A stretch of 64,000 nucleotides of DNA from Cunninghamella blakesleeana (lineage: Eukaryota; Mucoromycota; Mucoromycetes; Mucorales; Cunninghamellaceae), in NCBI GenBank assembly GCA_017871115.1, contig JAFCIZ010000005.1, positions 1,658,501 to 1,722,500 on the forward strand, given 5' to 3'. This document shows, one piece after another, positions 1 to 12,088 of the stretch. The notes under the pieces are model-generated. The model worked only from the letters and a program-made list of their open reading frames with translations, was not told the DNA's origin and did not search any database. Numbering within the stretch: position 1 is the stretch's first letter; every line of letters begins with the position of its first letter. Position numbers and translations under genes: made by a program.

Positions 1-854
1 AACTTTCAAATAAAACACATAATGGTATATCAACTCCAACATCACCTAGGTCACCCACTTTATCAGAAGCAATGCGATTTTTACCATTATATACTGTACA
101 GCTTGTAGAAAATGATGGGGTAAAAAGCTCACTTTATGTATTAGATTTGCAAGTTGGACTTTTATTAAATCTCTCTACAGAAAAATTATGGAAAAGATAT
201 CCCAATTTACCACGTCGCGATGTAACATTAAAAGAAAAGGAAAGACTATGGTCACCCTTAGCAAGTATGATATGTACACAAGCATCTCCTCATTTAGATC
301 TTTATGCATGTGATAAAAAAAGGACAGCTTCAGTGATGGCTCGCCATAAAGATCAAGAAAAACAGCGATTTTTAGATATGCCATTATATTTTGTTCAGTT
401 AGATCCTATGATTACCTTAATTAAGCATGATTACAGTTATCTCAGTAAAAATCTTATTACTATTACTTTAGATATGGGGTACCGACAAGATCCAAGTAAA
501 CAATTACTACCAACAACGACATCAGCATTAGAAAAAACAGCATCTTCATTACCAACATCAACAACCATTTCAAATATCAGTACCAATTTAGCAACAAATT
601 TACCTTCATCATTATCATCACCTTCACCTTCACCATCGCAAAATAAAAATTTATTAGCATCATCTCCATCATCTCCAGTGTCTAATGTTAACAATGCAAC
701 TAAATCAACCGTACCATTAAATTCCATGTTGATATCAAAAACACCTTTGAAAAAACGTCCCACTTTTGGATTGCCACCTAAATTTGCCATGAAAATGCAA
801 AAACATCTTATGTACAACAATAACAATAGTGATAATAAGAATAATAACCAATAA
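1..854 (+). CDS. 3' part of an unrecognised gene (5' end outside the window)
   Basis: The reading frame is open from position 3 to the TAA at 852-854, so the methionine at 72 is probably internal and the gene starts upstream. The visible part has a conserved-looking globular region (residues FLPLYTVQLVEN onwards, about 130 residues with many Leu, Tyr and charged positions), followed by a Ser/Thr/Pro/Asn-rich tail ending in an Asn run. I do not recognise the domain. No catalytic motif, signal peptide or membrane segment is visible in this fragment. That it is coding rests on the long open frame, balanced composition in the first half and a clean stop before AT-rich intergenic DNA. Confidence 0.7.
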   Translation, partial: LSNKTHNGISTPTSPRSPTLSEAMRFLPLYTVQLVENDGVKSSLYVLDLQVGLLLNLSTEKLWKRYPNLPRRDVTLKEKERLWSPLASMICTQASPHLDLYACDKKRTASVMARHKDQEKQRFLDMPLYFVQLDPMITLIKHDYSYLSKNLITITLDMGYRQDPSKQLLPTTTSALEKTASSLPTSTTISNISTNLATNLPSSLSSPSPSPSQNKNLLASSPSSPVSNVNNATKSTVPLNSMLISKTPLKKRPTFGLPPKFAMKMQKHLMYNNNNSDNKNNNQ

Positions 855-1046
855 ATTATCTATATTTATATATATAGATATACGATTTTTTATATATATT
901 AATAGTCAGATTCCCTTTAAATTTACACATAAAATACTAAAGTATATATATATAATTATTTTTTTTTATTTCGATTATTCTACCTTTTTTTTAAAAAAAA
1001 AAACGGAAAAAACAACTTTGCATTTAGTATATATACACACACATAC

Positions 1047-1084
<38 letters not shown>

Positions 1085-2675
1085 TCATCATTTTTAAAAT
1101 ATAACGTTATATTAAAAAAAAACATATAATAAAACATGAAAAAAAAAAAAAATGATCATTATAAATTGTCTGTATTTGATTATTTCACAACGTTTATATA
1201 ATGGAATTTTTTAAGTCTATAAAAGGAAAAAATGGCAGTACATTTTTTTAACTTCTTTTTTCAGCATAATTATATTTTTTATATTAAAGATTATTTCCTT
1301 TATTATATTATACTTATTATATACATATATAATTGTCGATGTTTTATAATTACTGGCTTTAGTCCTTTATTATTTTTGATTGGACTCTATTATTCTTGGC
1401 TAGTTTTTGTTATTCCTAGTTGACCATTTTTTGATTTTTGACTCGTACAGCTCATAATTAGGTTTTTTTTCCTTGTAGTGAACTTTAACCTATTCAAGAT
1501 CTTAGTTTTTTTATCAATAAAGACAGTAGTAGTATTTTATCTATGCTGATCTTTTTCAAATTTAAGATGATTGTCTTTTATTAACTTAAGGTGGTTTTTT
1601 TTTATTTGAGACGATGATACTGTTTCTCGTTTATTCAGAATGTTAGTATATTGTTGTTATTTTCATTACTATTCAAAACTCTTTTTATTTATTTTAGATA
1701 ATGACCCTTTTCTTATTTAGATCTAACCTCTTTAAGTATTCAAATTTTTTTTAACGATTTTACTTGCTGAATCTTCTATTGTTCAAGCTATGGGTTTTTT
1801 TATACACTATTCTAACCTTTTTTTACTCAAGATGGAAAACTTTTCCTATTCATAATGATGACTTGGTTATTATTTAATGTATTGGCCCAATTTATTAAAG
1901 ATGATTTAAAATAATTGACTCTTTTTTCTGTTTCAATAATTTTATACTTAATAAAATAATATCCAGTCTTTGTATTAATATCTTACTAGAGACAGTCGTT
2001 ATATAATAGTTTTAACGATGCACAAAGAGTATTTGCAATGCCATATTCTGACATGCAAGTAAATTTTTATATTATTATTATTAATATTTATTGTTAATAA
2101 ACAAATTATATATATATAGATATTTCATATACATATGTATATAACTTGTAATAAAAATAATAGATAATTGTCTTTATTTTTTTTTTTAATTTGTTGTTTA
2201 ACAATGTAACTAAAAAGAAAATACTGAATGGATAAAAATTTGAAAAAAGAAGAGTTATAAAAATTCATTAATCTTCAATTATCATTATACTAAAAAAACA
2301 GCAAACAAGCATAATTGGGCTAATTTTTATTCAGATACTAAAATAAATATTGATATCAATTGTATCTCCTAGTTTATTTATTATATTAAGGCTATTTTTT
2401 TAAAAAAAATAAATAGCCACAATAAATGCACAACTATTTTCATACAATAAATTTATACTTGATGTTCATATTTCTAAAAAGCTGTGTATATGGTATGTGG
2501 GTATTAATATCCACATGTAAATATTAGTAACAAATGGTTATTGAACCTAAAAAATTCGGAATTTAAATAATATTCTTCAGTATTCTCCTTTCTTCTTTTT
2601 TTCTTCTCTCATTCTCCCTTTTTTTTTCTCTTTCAATAAATTATTTATTACTGAAATATTAAAAAACTAAAAATA
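855..2675. other. Intergenic region, AT-rich, no gene recognised
   Basis: It holds an (AT)n tract at about 1049-1078, long A/T homopolymers, and between about 1490 and 1910 an irregularly repeated short motif resembling TTATTCAAGATGA. The short open frames here encode only Ile/Tyr/Phe-rich sequence typical of translated AT-rich DNA. The last 100 bases (T/C-rich up to about 2635) are probably the promoter and 5' leader of the next gene. Confidence 0.6.
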
Positions 2676-3645
2676 ATGAAATTAACTATTACTACTGAGG
2701 ATGGTGAAATATATAATTTAGCTATAGACAATCAGATGGCGCTTGAAGACCTCAAAGCATTACTTGAAGTAGAGGTATATAGTTATTTTTATATATTTTA
2801 ATTTAATAAAAAAAAAACTGGAACATAAATTAAGCAGATAGAAGTGTACGCGTAAATTATTAAAAATAAGAATGGAAAGAGATTTATTGACTTGATTGCT
2901 TTATTCATTTATTAAGTGTGGAGTTGCTTCCGAAGAACAAGTATTACTCTTTGAAGGAAAAGAAATTAATGAATTAAAAAAAACAATGGAGGAATACAAT
3001 ATCAAGGAACATGACATAATACTTATGCAACGAAAAGTTTCACCCACTTCTTCAAAGTAATAGAATTTTATTAATGAAGACATATTTCAAAACAAACAAA
3101 CAAACAAATATTCATATACAATAATAATACTGATCTTAATACTTATACATATATTATATTTCTTTACATTATATATTTTCATTTATAATCAAGTCCAAAC
3201 CAACCTAATTTTGATTTAATGAGACAACATGTACTTAGCGACCCTCGGTTACTACAACAATTGGCAAATGTAAAGTGATATTATTACTATTACTGTTATT
3301 GTTACTATTACTGTGTTTACTGTTGTTACTATTATATGTATTATCAAAAAAAAAAGAAGTGATTAATAGACTAAATCATTAGTATTATATATGTATATAT
3401 TGAATAGTTGAATCCCGATTTGGCTCGTGCAGCTATGAATGATCCTAACCGATTTACCGCTATGATTCAACAATTAGATCAAAGTAGAAGACAAGCAGCA
3501 AATCAACGTACAGAAATGTTGGCGGCAAATGATGATCCATTTGACATAGAAGCTCAAAAACGTATAGAAGAAGCTATTCGACAAGAAAATATTGCTGCTA
3601 ATTTGGAAGCTGCTATGGAATATAACCCTGAATCATTTGCTAGAG

Positions 3646-3683
<38 letters not shown>

Positions 3684-4905
3684 AAGACAATGATGATAAT
3701 GGTAATGAAAGTAGTAATCATGATTTTATTTTTTTAGGTTACAAGATTGTATGTCAATGTAGAAATTAATGGGACTAAATTAGTAGCATTAGTAGACTCT
3801 GGAGCTCAAAGTACAGTTAGTAAGTTAATATATAAACAAGAAAAAAATCGTGTATTATATGAAGAAATAAAAAAATGAATCAACTTTATCTATATATTTA
3901 TTTTATTATTCTATCTATCTATTGTTATTATTATTAAAATTAGTTAGCCCAGAAACGGCTGAAAGATGTGATTTAATGCGCTTGGTTGATAAACGATTTG
4001 CTGGGATTGCTAAGGGTGTCGGAACAGCTAATATTTTAGGTCGCGTTCATAGTGCGCAAATGAAATTAAGCAATGATTTATTTTTGGGATGCTCATTTAT
4101 CGTAGTTGAAGGGAAAGGGTCAGAATTATTATTAGGATTAGATATGCTTCAAAGACATAGAGTAAGTAGTATTTTATTTAAAAAACATACATAATAATAA
4201 TAACAGTAGTAATAATGTAGTGGTAATGGTAATACTAAATTATTTATATTGGTTTTCTTTTTTTTAAAATAAATAAATAAATAAATAAATCATAATAATA
4301 ATAATACTATCAGGCATGCATAGATCTTAGAAAGAATGCACTGGTCTTTGATCATTGTGAAATTCCATTTTTAGCTGAACATGAACTTCCTGAAAAACAA
4401 AGATTAATGGAGGTAAGATAATATTAATAGTTAAAAAGGAATACAAATAAAAGAATATTCATAAATAATCATAATACTAACTATAATGTAATTGCTTGTA
4501 TATATAGGTACATGGTAGCGCAGACGATGAAATGCCTACAGAAGCTCGAATAGCAGGGCCACAAGCAGCAGAAAATGCACAATCTTCTTCATCTACCATT
4601 CAACCTAATAATTCAACTACAAAAACAGAAACAGCTCCAACTTCATCAATATCATCAACCCCAAAGACAGCTCCATCGATTGCATCAAAATACCCTGAAG
4701 AGCATATTAGTACCTTAGTAAATCTTGGGATGACACGAGAGGTAATGAATTAATTTAATATTTTACTACATTCTTATTCATACATGACACTTTTTAAACT
4801 CTTTAATCATCTTTTATAATAATAATTAAAAAATATTAGGAAGCTTTAAATGCTTTGGAAATGTCTGGCGGGAATCTTGATCTGGCTGCTAGCTTGTTGT
4901 TCTAA
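2676..4905 (+). CDS. DDI1: Ddi1-type ubiquitin-shuttle aspartyl protease
   Basis: This is a DNA-damage-inducible 1 homologue, a ubiquitin-proteasome shuttle with a retroviral-type aspartyl protease fold. Nine exons are readable: 2676-2774, 2917-3056, 3194-3269, 3408-3644, 3738-3819, 3944-4161, 4314-4412, 4508-4741 and 4840-4905. Domain order is an N-terminal ubiquitin-like domain ([10 protein letters not shown] start), a helical linker ([15 protein letters not shown]), the protease domain with the catalytic motif DSGAQST, a Ser/Thr-rich linker and a C-terminal UBA domain (LVNLGMTRE ... [10 protein letters not shown]). In the family one DSGA aspartate from each monomer forms the active site of a dimer. 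The full UBL-RVP-UBA layout is kept, as in yeast Ddi1. All introns are short with GT-AG ends. The start is the first ATG and opens the ubiquitin-like strand. Confidence 0.95.
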
Positions 4906-5191
4906 GTTATAGTTACACAGAGTTGAAATAAAAAAATAAAAAAGCAATGTTTTTTCTTAGCCATTTTTGGTATTCGTATAAAAAAAATAAAAATAAAAGA
5001 GGAGAAAGCTTTAAAAAAAATATAACTTCCCCTTTTTTTTTTATTTATTATCATTTCTCTTTTTCTTTTCCTTTTCAATCGTTTTTTTTTTTTTTTATTA
5101 TTATTTTATTAACTTAACTTTTGTTAGACTAAACGAGAAAAAGTAGTACCGACAACAACTTTTATACCAATTATATAGATCAATTTAAAGA

Positions 5192-5373
5192 ATGGTATAT
5201 ACTAATAATAATTATTATTTATTACCGAAGTGCTTTTCTTTTAGTTAATTTTTTTTACGTATTATTACTATTATTATTAATAGACTGCCAATAGACACTC
5301 TGCAGATCCTGAAACTTACTATCGTAAACATGAACGTATTGGTAATAGCTTTTAAAAAAAGAAAGAATATGAC

Positions 5374-5405
<32 letters not shown>

Positions 5406-8400
5406 ATAAACGAAAAGAATGGAACACGTTAAAATAATAAAAAGAAAAGCAAACTAAATAACCTTTTTTATACTTTATATTGATTTTTTATTGTTGTTAT
5501 GATAAAATAAAGGCAAGGGCTCGTTTGGGGAAGTTTATAAAGGGTAAAATAATATATAATAAAAAAAATAAGGAGAGTGTGTGAATTTGGGAATCAATAA
5601 TAGAGTGGGTTTTGCACGTTAACTGTTTAATATAAACTAAAAAAAGACGATAAAAATATCGCTAGTAGCTACAATCAAGTGTAATAATAAGAATAAAGAA
5701 AAAACCATGCTGGAGTTACTAATTTATTTTCTCTCTCTCTTTCTTTTATGCAATAGAATTGAAATTAAAACAAATAAACCAGTAGCCATTAAGATTATTG
5801 ATTTAGAAAGTGCTGAAGATGAAATTGATGATATTCAACAAGAAATTGCCATTCTTTCTCAATTGGACTCAACTTTTGTAACTAAATATCATGGATCATA
5901 TTTAAAAGGGACAGGGTTATGGATTATTATGGAGTATTGTCACGGTGGTTCTTGTAGTGATTTGGTAATTATATAATAGTAATAATTACAATAACAATAA
6001 TGACTGTAGTAATAATGAATTAATAAATTAATACGTAGTAAATATATTAATTCATGGCTTTATGTATATAGTTAAAATCTGGTACTATATCTGAAGGTTA
6101 TATCGCTATCATTCTTAGAGAATTATTGAAAGGTTTAGATTATCTTCATGGTGAAGGCAAATTACATCGAGGTAATAAAAAAAATAAGAATATTAAAATA
6201 CATACGCATATATATTATAATCATTGTTCATATACTAAATAATTAATTTAAATTTATTTCTGTATATTTCATATTTTATAGATATCAAAGGTAATATATC
6301 ATCTAGTTAATACTACAAAATAGGTTATGATCACGTACTTATTTACAAATAATACCTTTAAAATTTACATATTTATAGCTGCAAATATTTTACTAAGCTC
6401 TGATGGTGGAGGTAACAAATATTAATTTATGTAAATGAGCATGTTTTAATTATAATTATCATATTATTCACTTTGTATATTTTTTTTTTCTTTTTTATTA
6501 TTATAATATATAGTTAAACTTGCTGATTTTGGTGTCTCTGGTCAGGTACTCAATCCAATAACTTGTAGAACGAAATAAATAAATAAAATAATAATAATAA
6601 AAAAAAGAACAATGAAAACTAAATTTATTCTTTTATATAACTAATATTATTACTATTATTATTATTGTTATTATTAGATCACAGCTACATTGACTAAAAA
6701 AAATACATTTGTTGGTACTCCAGTAAGAATTGATAAAGCATTTCTTAAAAATACAATTTTTTTAATGATTGACTAATCAGATATATGTGATTATTATAGT
6801 TTTGGATGGCGCCTGAAGTTATCAAACAATCTGGTTATGATTTTAAGGTATATTATAATGATAGCAATAATAATAATAATAATAATAATAGAGCAAAAAA
6901 AAAAAAAAAAAAACTCTCATCATCATAATTATCATTTATTTATTTCTACTCGTAAATTTTTTTTTAAAAATGTTGTGCTCATAAATTAGGCTGATATATG
7001 GTCCTTAGGTATAACTGCTATTGAACTAGCGAAAGGTCAACCTCCCTATGCTGATATTCATCCCATGAAAGTATTATTTTATATTCCAAAAAATCAACCT
7101 CCAACTTTAAACGGTCCATTTAGTAAAGCATTCCGTGAATTCGTTAGTATTTGTCTTCAAAAAGATGCATCTCAGGTAAATAATAATATTATTACTAAAA
7201 AAAAAGTAGTCAATCAATATATACTTGTATATATATATGTACTCAATCTAATTCATAAATAAACTCGTATATATATATAAATTTTTATAGAGACCAACAG
7301 CAAAGGAATTATTAAAACATAAATTCATTAAAAGTAGTAAAAAAGTGGCATATCTTACTGAACTTGTTGAACGTCATCAAAATTGGAAGAGTCAAAAGGG
7401 TCAAACTGGAAGTGATTCATCAGATGATGATGATACGTAAGTTATTTTTACATGTTTCATTATATAATTGCTATTTAAATTACTTTTAATTAATCTTATT
7501 TTACGTATTTCCATCCTTTTTTTTATTTATTTTTTAGTTGTGATATAGATGATGATGATGGATGGGACTTTGGAACAGTAAGACAATCTGCACCTCCCCC
7601 TCCACGAACAACAAACCAACAATTACATAATAACCCAAGTCGATATTCTATTGGTGGATACAGTCAAATTTCTCAAACGTCAACTACTACTACAAATGGA
7701 ATAAATGGAAACCATCATCGACATACAAATTCATCTCATGATCAATTAACTACAAATAATTCTAGGCACAATGATCTTAATGTAAGTATAATAATGATAG
7801 TAATAAGCAATAAAATAAAAACAAAGTCATATATATATATGAATGTATGTATGTATGAAAAATACTGGTCATTCTGTATATTTAACTATTATTAACATCA
7901 ATATTAATATTATTACTTTATTTGCATTCATGTACACATTAGTCCACCGTTCAAAATTTAACAATACGGCAATCTTATGATGATTCCTCAGCTCAAAACA
8001 CCGTTCGTGCAGCTGCTGAAAAATATACCCGTCAAACTCAACTACAAACCCAACCCACTTCAACACCTTTATCGAATGCCAGCAATCATCCATCTTCTAC
8101 CTCAATAGCATCTGCAGGCTTATCATCATCATCTAAAGTTTCTTCTTCTAGAAGTATTAGTACTATTAAAAGTGAAGCGATATTGCGTGATGCAATTACT
8201 CCTATGTTAGTAAAGGTATGTTACGTGATAACTATTTTATTAAAAAATAAAAATAATAAGAAAAGTGTAGATATTATATTTTAATGTGGACCATCAAGTT
8301 AATATAGTTATTTTATAAAATAAAAAAACGAATTTCTATTTTTATTTAGCTACAAGCTGGGTGCCGTAGCCATAAAAGTCAAGCTGCATTGGAGTCTTTA

Positions 8401-8493
8401 AGACGATCTTTTCTAACCGCTGAAAAAGAATGTCCTGGAACTACACAGTTATTATTTGAAGAAGCTAGTAGATTATTAAGATCTGAACAATAA
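5192..8493 (+). CDS. GCK-III Ste20-like serine/threonine kinase (MST3/4-YSK1, Nak1/Sid1/Kic1 type)
   Basis: Kinase domain at the N-terminus, then an acidic Asp-rich patch, a Gln/Ser/Thr-rich linker and a conserved C-terminal helix. Visible motifs are the glycine loop [31 protein letters not shown] (diagnostic of GCK-III), the catalytic loop HRDIKAANILL, DFGVSGQ, the activation segment [14 protein letters not shown], and [19 protein letters not shown]. Fifteen exons were traced: 5192-5194, 5284-5341, 5513-5543, 5757-5964, 6072-6171, 6282-6290, 6379-6411, 6514-6545, 6678-6722, 6800-6847, 6990-7175, 7291-7436, 7538-7781, 7943-8215 and 8350-8493. The first exon is inferred to be the ATG alone, and exon 6 is only 9 nt. 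Fungal relatives act in polarity and septation signalling with Mob/NDR kinases. The family call is firm; the ortholog (Nak1, Sid1 or Kic1) is not resolved. Confidence 0.92.
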
Positions 8494-9163
8494 TTTTTTT
8501 ATTTTTTTTAATCCATTTTTTTTATTTTTTATTTTTTTGTCTTATTAGTGTTTTTTTATAACTTAATTTTTTTTTTTACTCTCACTTTTCTTCTTCCCTC
8601 TTTCTCTCTTTTTGTTTTATTAAAACATGCTAACAATTAAAATGATTTATCACATGTGGAATTATCTATCTATAGATAATTTATAATGCGTTGGAATACT
8701 ATAAAATAATAAAACCAAATAGTTAAAAAAAATCGAAGTATGGTTGGTCTTTTTTAAGTTCGTTCCCTTTGGAAATTAACAATTTACTTTATACTTATGA
8801 AAATATAATAAAATAAAATATTACATTTGTAAAGAAGACAATGAGTTATATATACTTTATTCATGATTATAATATTAAAATTATTTGATTTTGACTGATA
8901 GAACGGAATATAATGTGATCTTTTTATTTTTTATTTTTCATCATTTTTGGAAACTTATTTTGAAACAATATATATTTATATATAAATTAAAAATTTATTT
9001 CTCAAATAACATTAATTCGATTTTTATGAATTTAACATACTATAGAAGGCAATAGATATTTTTTTTGTAGAGAAAAAAAAAAAAGGATAAATGATATATT
9101 ATAAAACAAAAGAGAAGATAACTATTTAATTAGATAAAACCAAAGTAACAAAGTCTACGTGAA
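8494..9163. other. Convergent intergenic region, no gene seen
   Basis: It lies between the 3' ends of the kinase (+) and the myosin light chain (-). It contains T-rich then A-rich tracts consistent with two 3' untranslated regions. The right limit depends on which final acceptor the myosin light chain uses (9201 or 9206). Confidence 0.6.
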
Positions 9164-10226
9164 TTATAATAAAAATAAAAAAATCATTAGTATCGATTTC
9201 ACTAGACTATTTTTTTTTTATTGTTATTATTCAATTCAATCAAGTCATATAGAATATATATATATATATATATATATACTTACCAACATAGTTAATACGA
9301 CCATCACTACCTACTGCTACTTCCTTTAAGAGTTCATCTACTTCTTCATCGGTAAGCTTTTCACCAAGATTGGTTAATACTATAAAAGAACAAAATAGAT
9401 ATATTATTAACATCAACATTAAGAAAATATAAAAAGTACTTTATAGCTTTTATTCTATTTTGTAATAATTATTTTACCATAACGAAGTTCACCAGCAGAA
9501 ATGTAACCATCGCCTTCTTTATCAAATACTTGGAAACCTTGGATAAATTCTTGAGAAGAACCAGCAGGTTTGAAACCATCAGGGCGGGTAAGAATAGTTA
9601 AGAAAGTACCAAAATCAATGTCAACTTCTGTATATCGTTTAAAAAATAAAAAAAGGAATAATACATATATATTTAAAACAAGTTTTTTTTTTAAAAAAAA
9701 ATCTTACTCTCTTTATCTTTCACTTTTTCTCTTTTACTTCATATTTTATTGTTTAATTACCTTGTTTATCAGAACCACCGACAGATTTGATTAATTCACG
9801 AACTTCAGCTTGAGTAGGGTTTTGACCAAGACCGCGTAATAAATCACCAAGGTTGGATGAAGATACAGTGCTGTTTCCTTTCTTATCATATAAAGAGAAG
9901 GCTTCCTTCCATTCTATTTATTGTAAATAAATAAATATATACATATAATATAAATATATAATACAAATATGAAATATAGTTTATATTAAAATATTAGTAA
10001 AGATGAAGAATACTATTATAATTATTCGTATTACACTTCCAATTTATCTACTTTCAGTATTTTTTTTTTTTTTGTTTTTCTATCATCTTACCATCAAGTT
10101 GTTCTTGGGTGGGTTGGTTCTATATTTTAAATAAAAAATATAAAAGTTTTTAAAATAACTATTTTTATGAATAAACTGTATTATATTTATTTATTTACTT
10201 TTAAAAAAATAGATACATACACTCAT
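9164..10226 (-). CDS. Essential myosin light chain, Cdc4/Mlc1 type (EF-hand protein)
   Basis: This is a calmodulin-family light chain that binds IQ motifs of unconventional and type II myosins and is needed for the cytokinetic ring in yeasts. Exons: 10226-10221 (ATGAGT only), 10119-10092, 9913-9761, 9627-9478, 9379-9284 and a short last exon. Cdc4-like stretches are [52 protein letters not shown] and [18 protein letters not shown]. The third EF-hand ([12 protein letters not shown]) has a credible calcium loop; the others look degenerate, as is usual for essential light chains. The last exon is uncertain. Acceptor TCTAG (exon from 9201) gives a tail VKSILM and stops at 9164; the acceptor 5 nt earlier stops almost at once. 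I prefer the longer tail because it resembles the family C-terminus. Confidence 0.9.
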
Positions 10227-10531
10227 ATTAATATATTATTATAATTAAAAAAAAAAGAATATGAAAGAAAAAGAAAAGAAATAAAAATAAAAATCAAAGC
10301 CCATTCATTCCCCTTTTTTAAAGTTAAAAATTTGCTATGAAACATTATTGGCTGGTAAGGATTATCGGAATTTAAAATAGCTTTTGGTTACTCTTTTTTT
10401 TTAGGTACGTATAGGTGCATAATTAATAAAAGCAAATGTTTTGTAATTGTTTATCTTTTTTATTCTAATATATATATAAATATAAATCTATTATTTTATA
10501 CATTCTATAATTATTATTAAGATTGTTAAAA
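10227..10531. other. Short intergenic gap between two minus-strand genes
   Basis: It covers the upstream side of the myosin light chain and the downstream side of the phosphatase. A/T homopolymers only; no coding or RNA structure recognised. Confidence 0.5.
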
Positions 10532-11781
10532 TTATTGTCCAAATTCAGCAAAACTATCGACGTAATAAGTAGGAATGATTTTGTTTTCAGGATCCAACAA
10601 TTGTTTTTCCGAGGTAACTCCTATTTGGATATACAATAGTAAGTAATAAATAAATTAGCTCATAATAACCAAACAGTATTAATAATAATAAAATTATCCT
10701 ACCTGTTAATACACAAAGAGTTTCAATTCCACCCTTTAATCCAAAATCAATATCCGTGTCTAATCTATCACCAATCATACAAGTTTTGCTTTGTTCAAGA
10801 TTATATCTGTACGGGTAAATAAAGAAAGAGAGTACATTAAATGATTAATATTGTTTATCATATAATCTAATATAAATAGTTAAATAGAATAAAAAAAAAG
10901 GAATGATAATCTTACTGTGCAAATATAGCTTCCAACATATTTTGGGCAGGTTTACCCAAGACAACATCAGGTCTTCTATTTAAAGCAACAATCAAAGGAG
11001 AAGCAATGGAACCAGCACCAGGATATAAGCTACCATGAATTGGAAAAGTAGTATCTTCATTGGTAGCAATGAAATGACAATTTGGATTTCTTGTTAAGTA
11101 AGAAAATGCTTTGGCATATTTTTTATAATTGACTTGAGTATCTAAACCAACAACGACAGCACCTACTTCTGGATCATCAGGGACTGGATCATTATCAAGG
11201 ATACCACTATCTGCCTATTTTTTTTAAAAAAAAAATACACATATATATAATATGAACAGAAATACATATGTATTTGTATATATGTATGTGTATATATGCC
11301 CAATCATTCATTTTTTTTTTATGATGATCTATTCATTTATTTTAATCCTTGCTTTTTTTATCTGCTATCTATAAAACTTACTTCGGCACCACAACTCTTA
11401 ATCCCTTCATGAGCTAATTCTTCAGTAATCCCGCTCATACCAATAATATATACCTTTTTATCTTGAGGGAAATGGAGTACGTTTTTAAGATAAGAAGCAG
11501 TGGCAAATGCTGAACTAAATATTTCGTCCTATATATATTATTAAAATAATAATAATAGTATACAATAGTTGGTTATTTTTTGTATACATATATTCATATC
11601 TCTCTCTTTATAATATAGCTATTGACTAGTCTTACCAAACTGGCTTCAATACCTAAACGTTCAAACTTTTTAAGAAAAGAGGCTCTTGAAGTAGTACTAT
11701 TATTTGTAACAAAGAATAGTTTTTTTCCTGGTAAAAAAAAAGGTAAAATTTTTTAATAAACTAAATTAAGCTATAAAAAAT

Positions 11782-11817
<36 letters not shown>

Positions 11818-12088
11818 GAATACCTTTTTGTCTTAATTTGTGTAAAGCTTCGAGAACACCTGGAATTAAATGTTGACCTTCCCAAATTACACCTAAATAA
11901 AGATATGTCAAAAAATAAAATAATAAAGTTGAATTAGACAGCTATTTATATAATATTACTATTGTTATATTTAACTATTTATCAATCTTTAATTATTATT
12001 AATTTTTACCATCACAATCAAATAAAAAATTATCAAACTTATCTATGAATTCTTCATGTTCTTCAACAGTAAGTAGCTTTTTTGTCAT
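10532..12088 (-). CDS. HAD-family 4-nitrophenylphosphatase / phosphoglycolate phosphatase (Pho13/PGP type)
   Basis: Seven exons are traced: 12088-12010, 11892-11824, 11727-11636, 11528-11382, 11214-10916, 10806-10703 and 10620-10532. HAD motifs are in order: motif I FDCDGVIW (nucleophile and acid aspartates), motif [10 protein letters not shown], the motif III lysine in VLGKP, and motif [15 protein letters not shown]. The type II cap lies between motifs II and III ([15 protein letters not shown] ... [13 protein letters not shown]). Family members are cytosolic Mg-dependent phosphatases that remove damaged glycolytic side products such as 2-phosphoglycolate and 4-phosphoerythronate. That is family knowledge, not shown by the sequence. 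Motif I is interrupted by an intron after the second aspartate codon. The length fits the family and the ATG at 12088 is the first in frame. Confidence 0.93.
11784..11816. repeat. (AT)n microsatellite in a phosphatase intron
   Basis: AT dinucleotide run inside the intron between exons 2 and 3 of the minus-strand phosphatase gene. Confidence 0.9.

Noticed and set aside
829..1423. Small open frames on the plus strand
   Set aside because: They encode only Ile/Tyr/Phe runs from AT repeats, with no start context or domain, as expected from translated low-complexity DNA.
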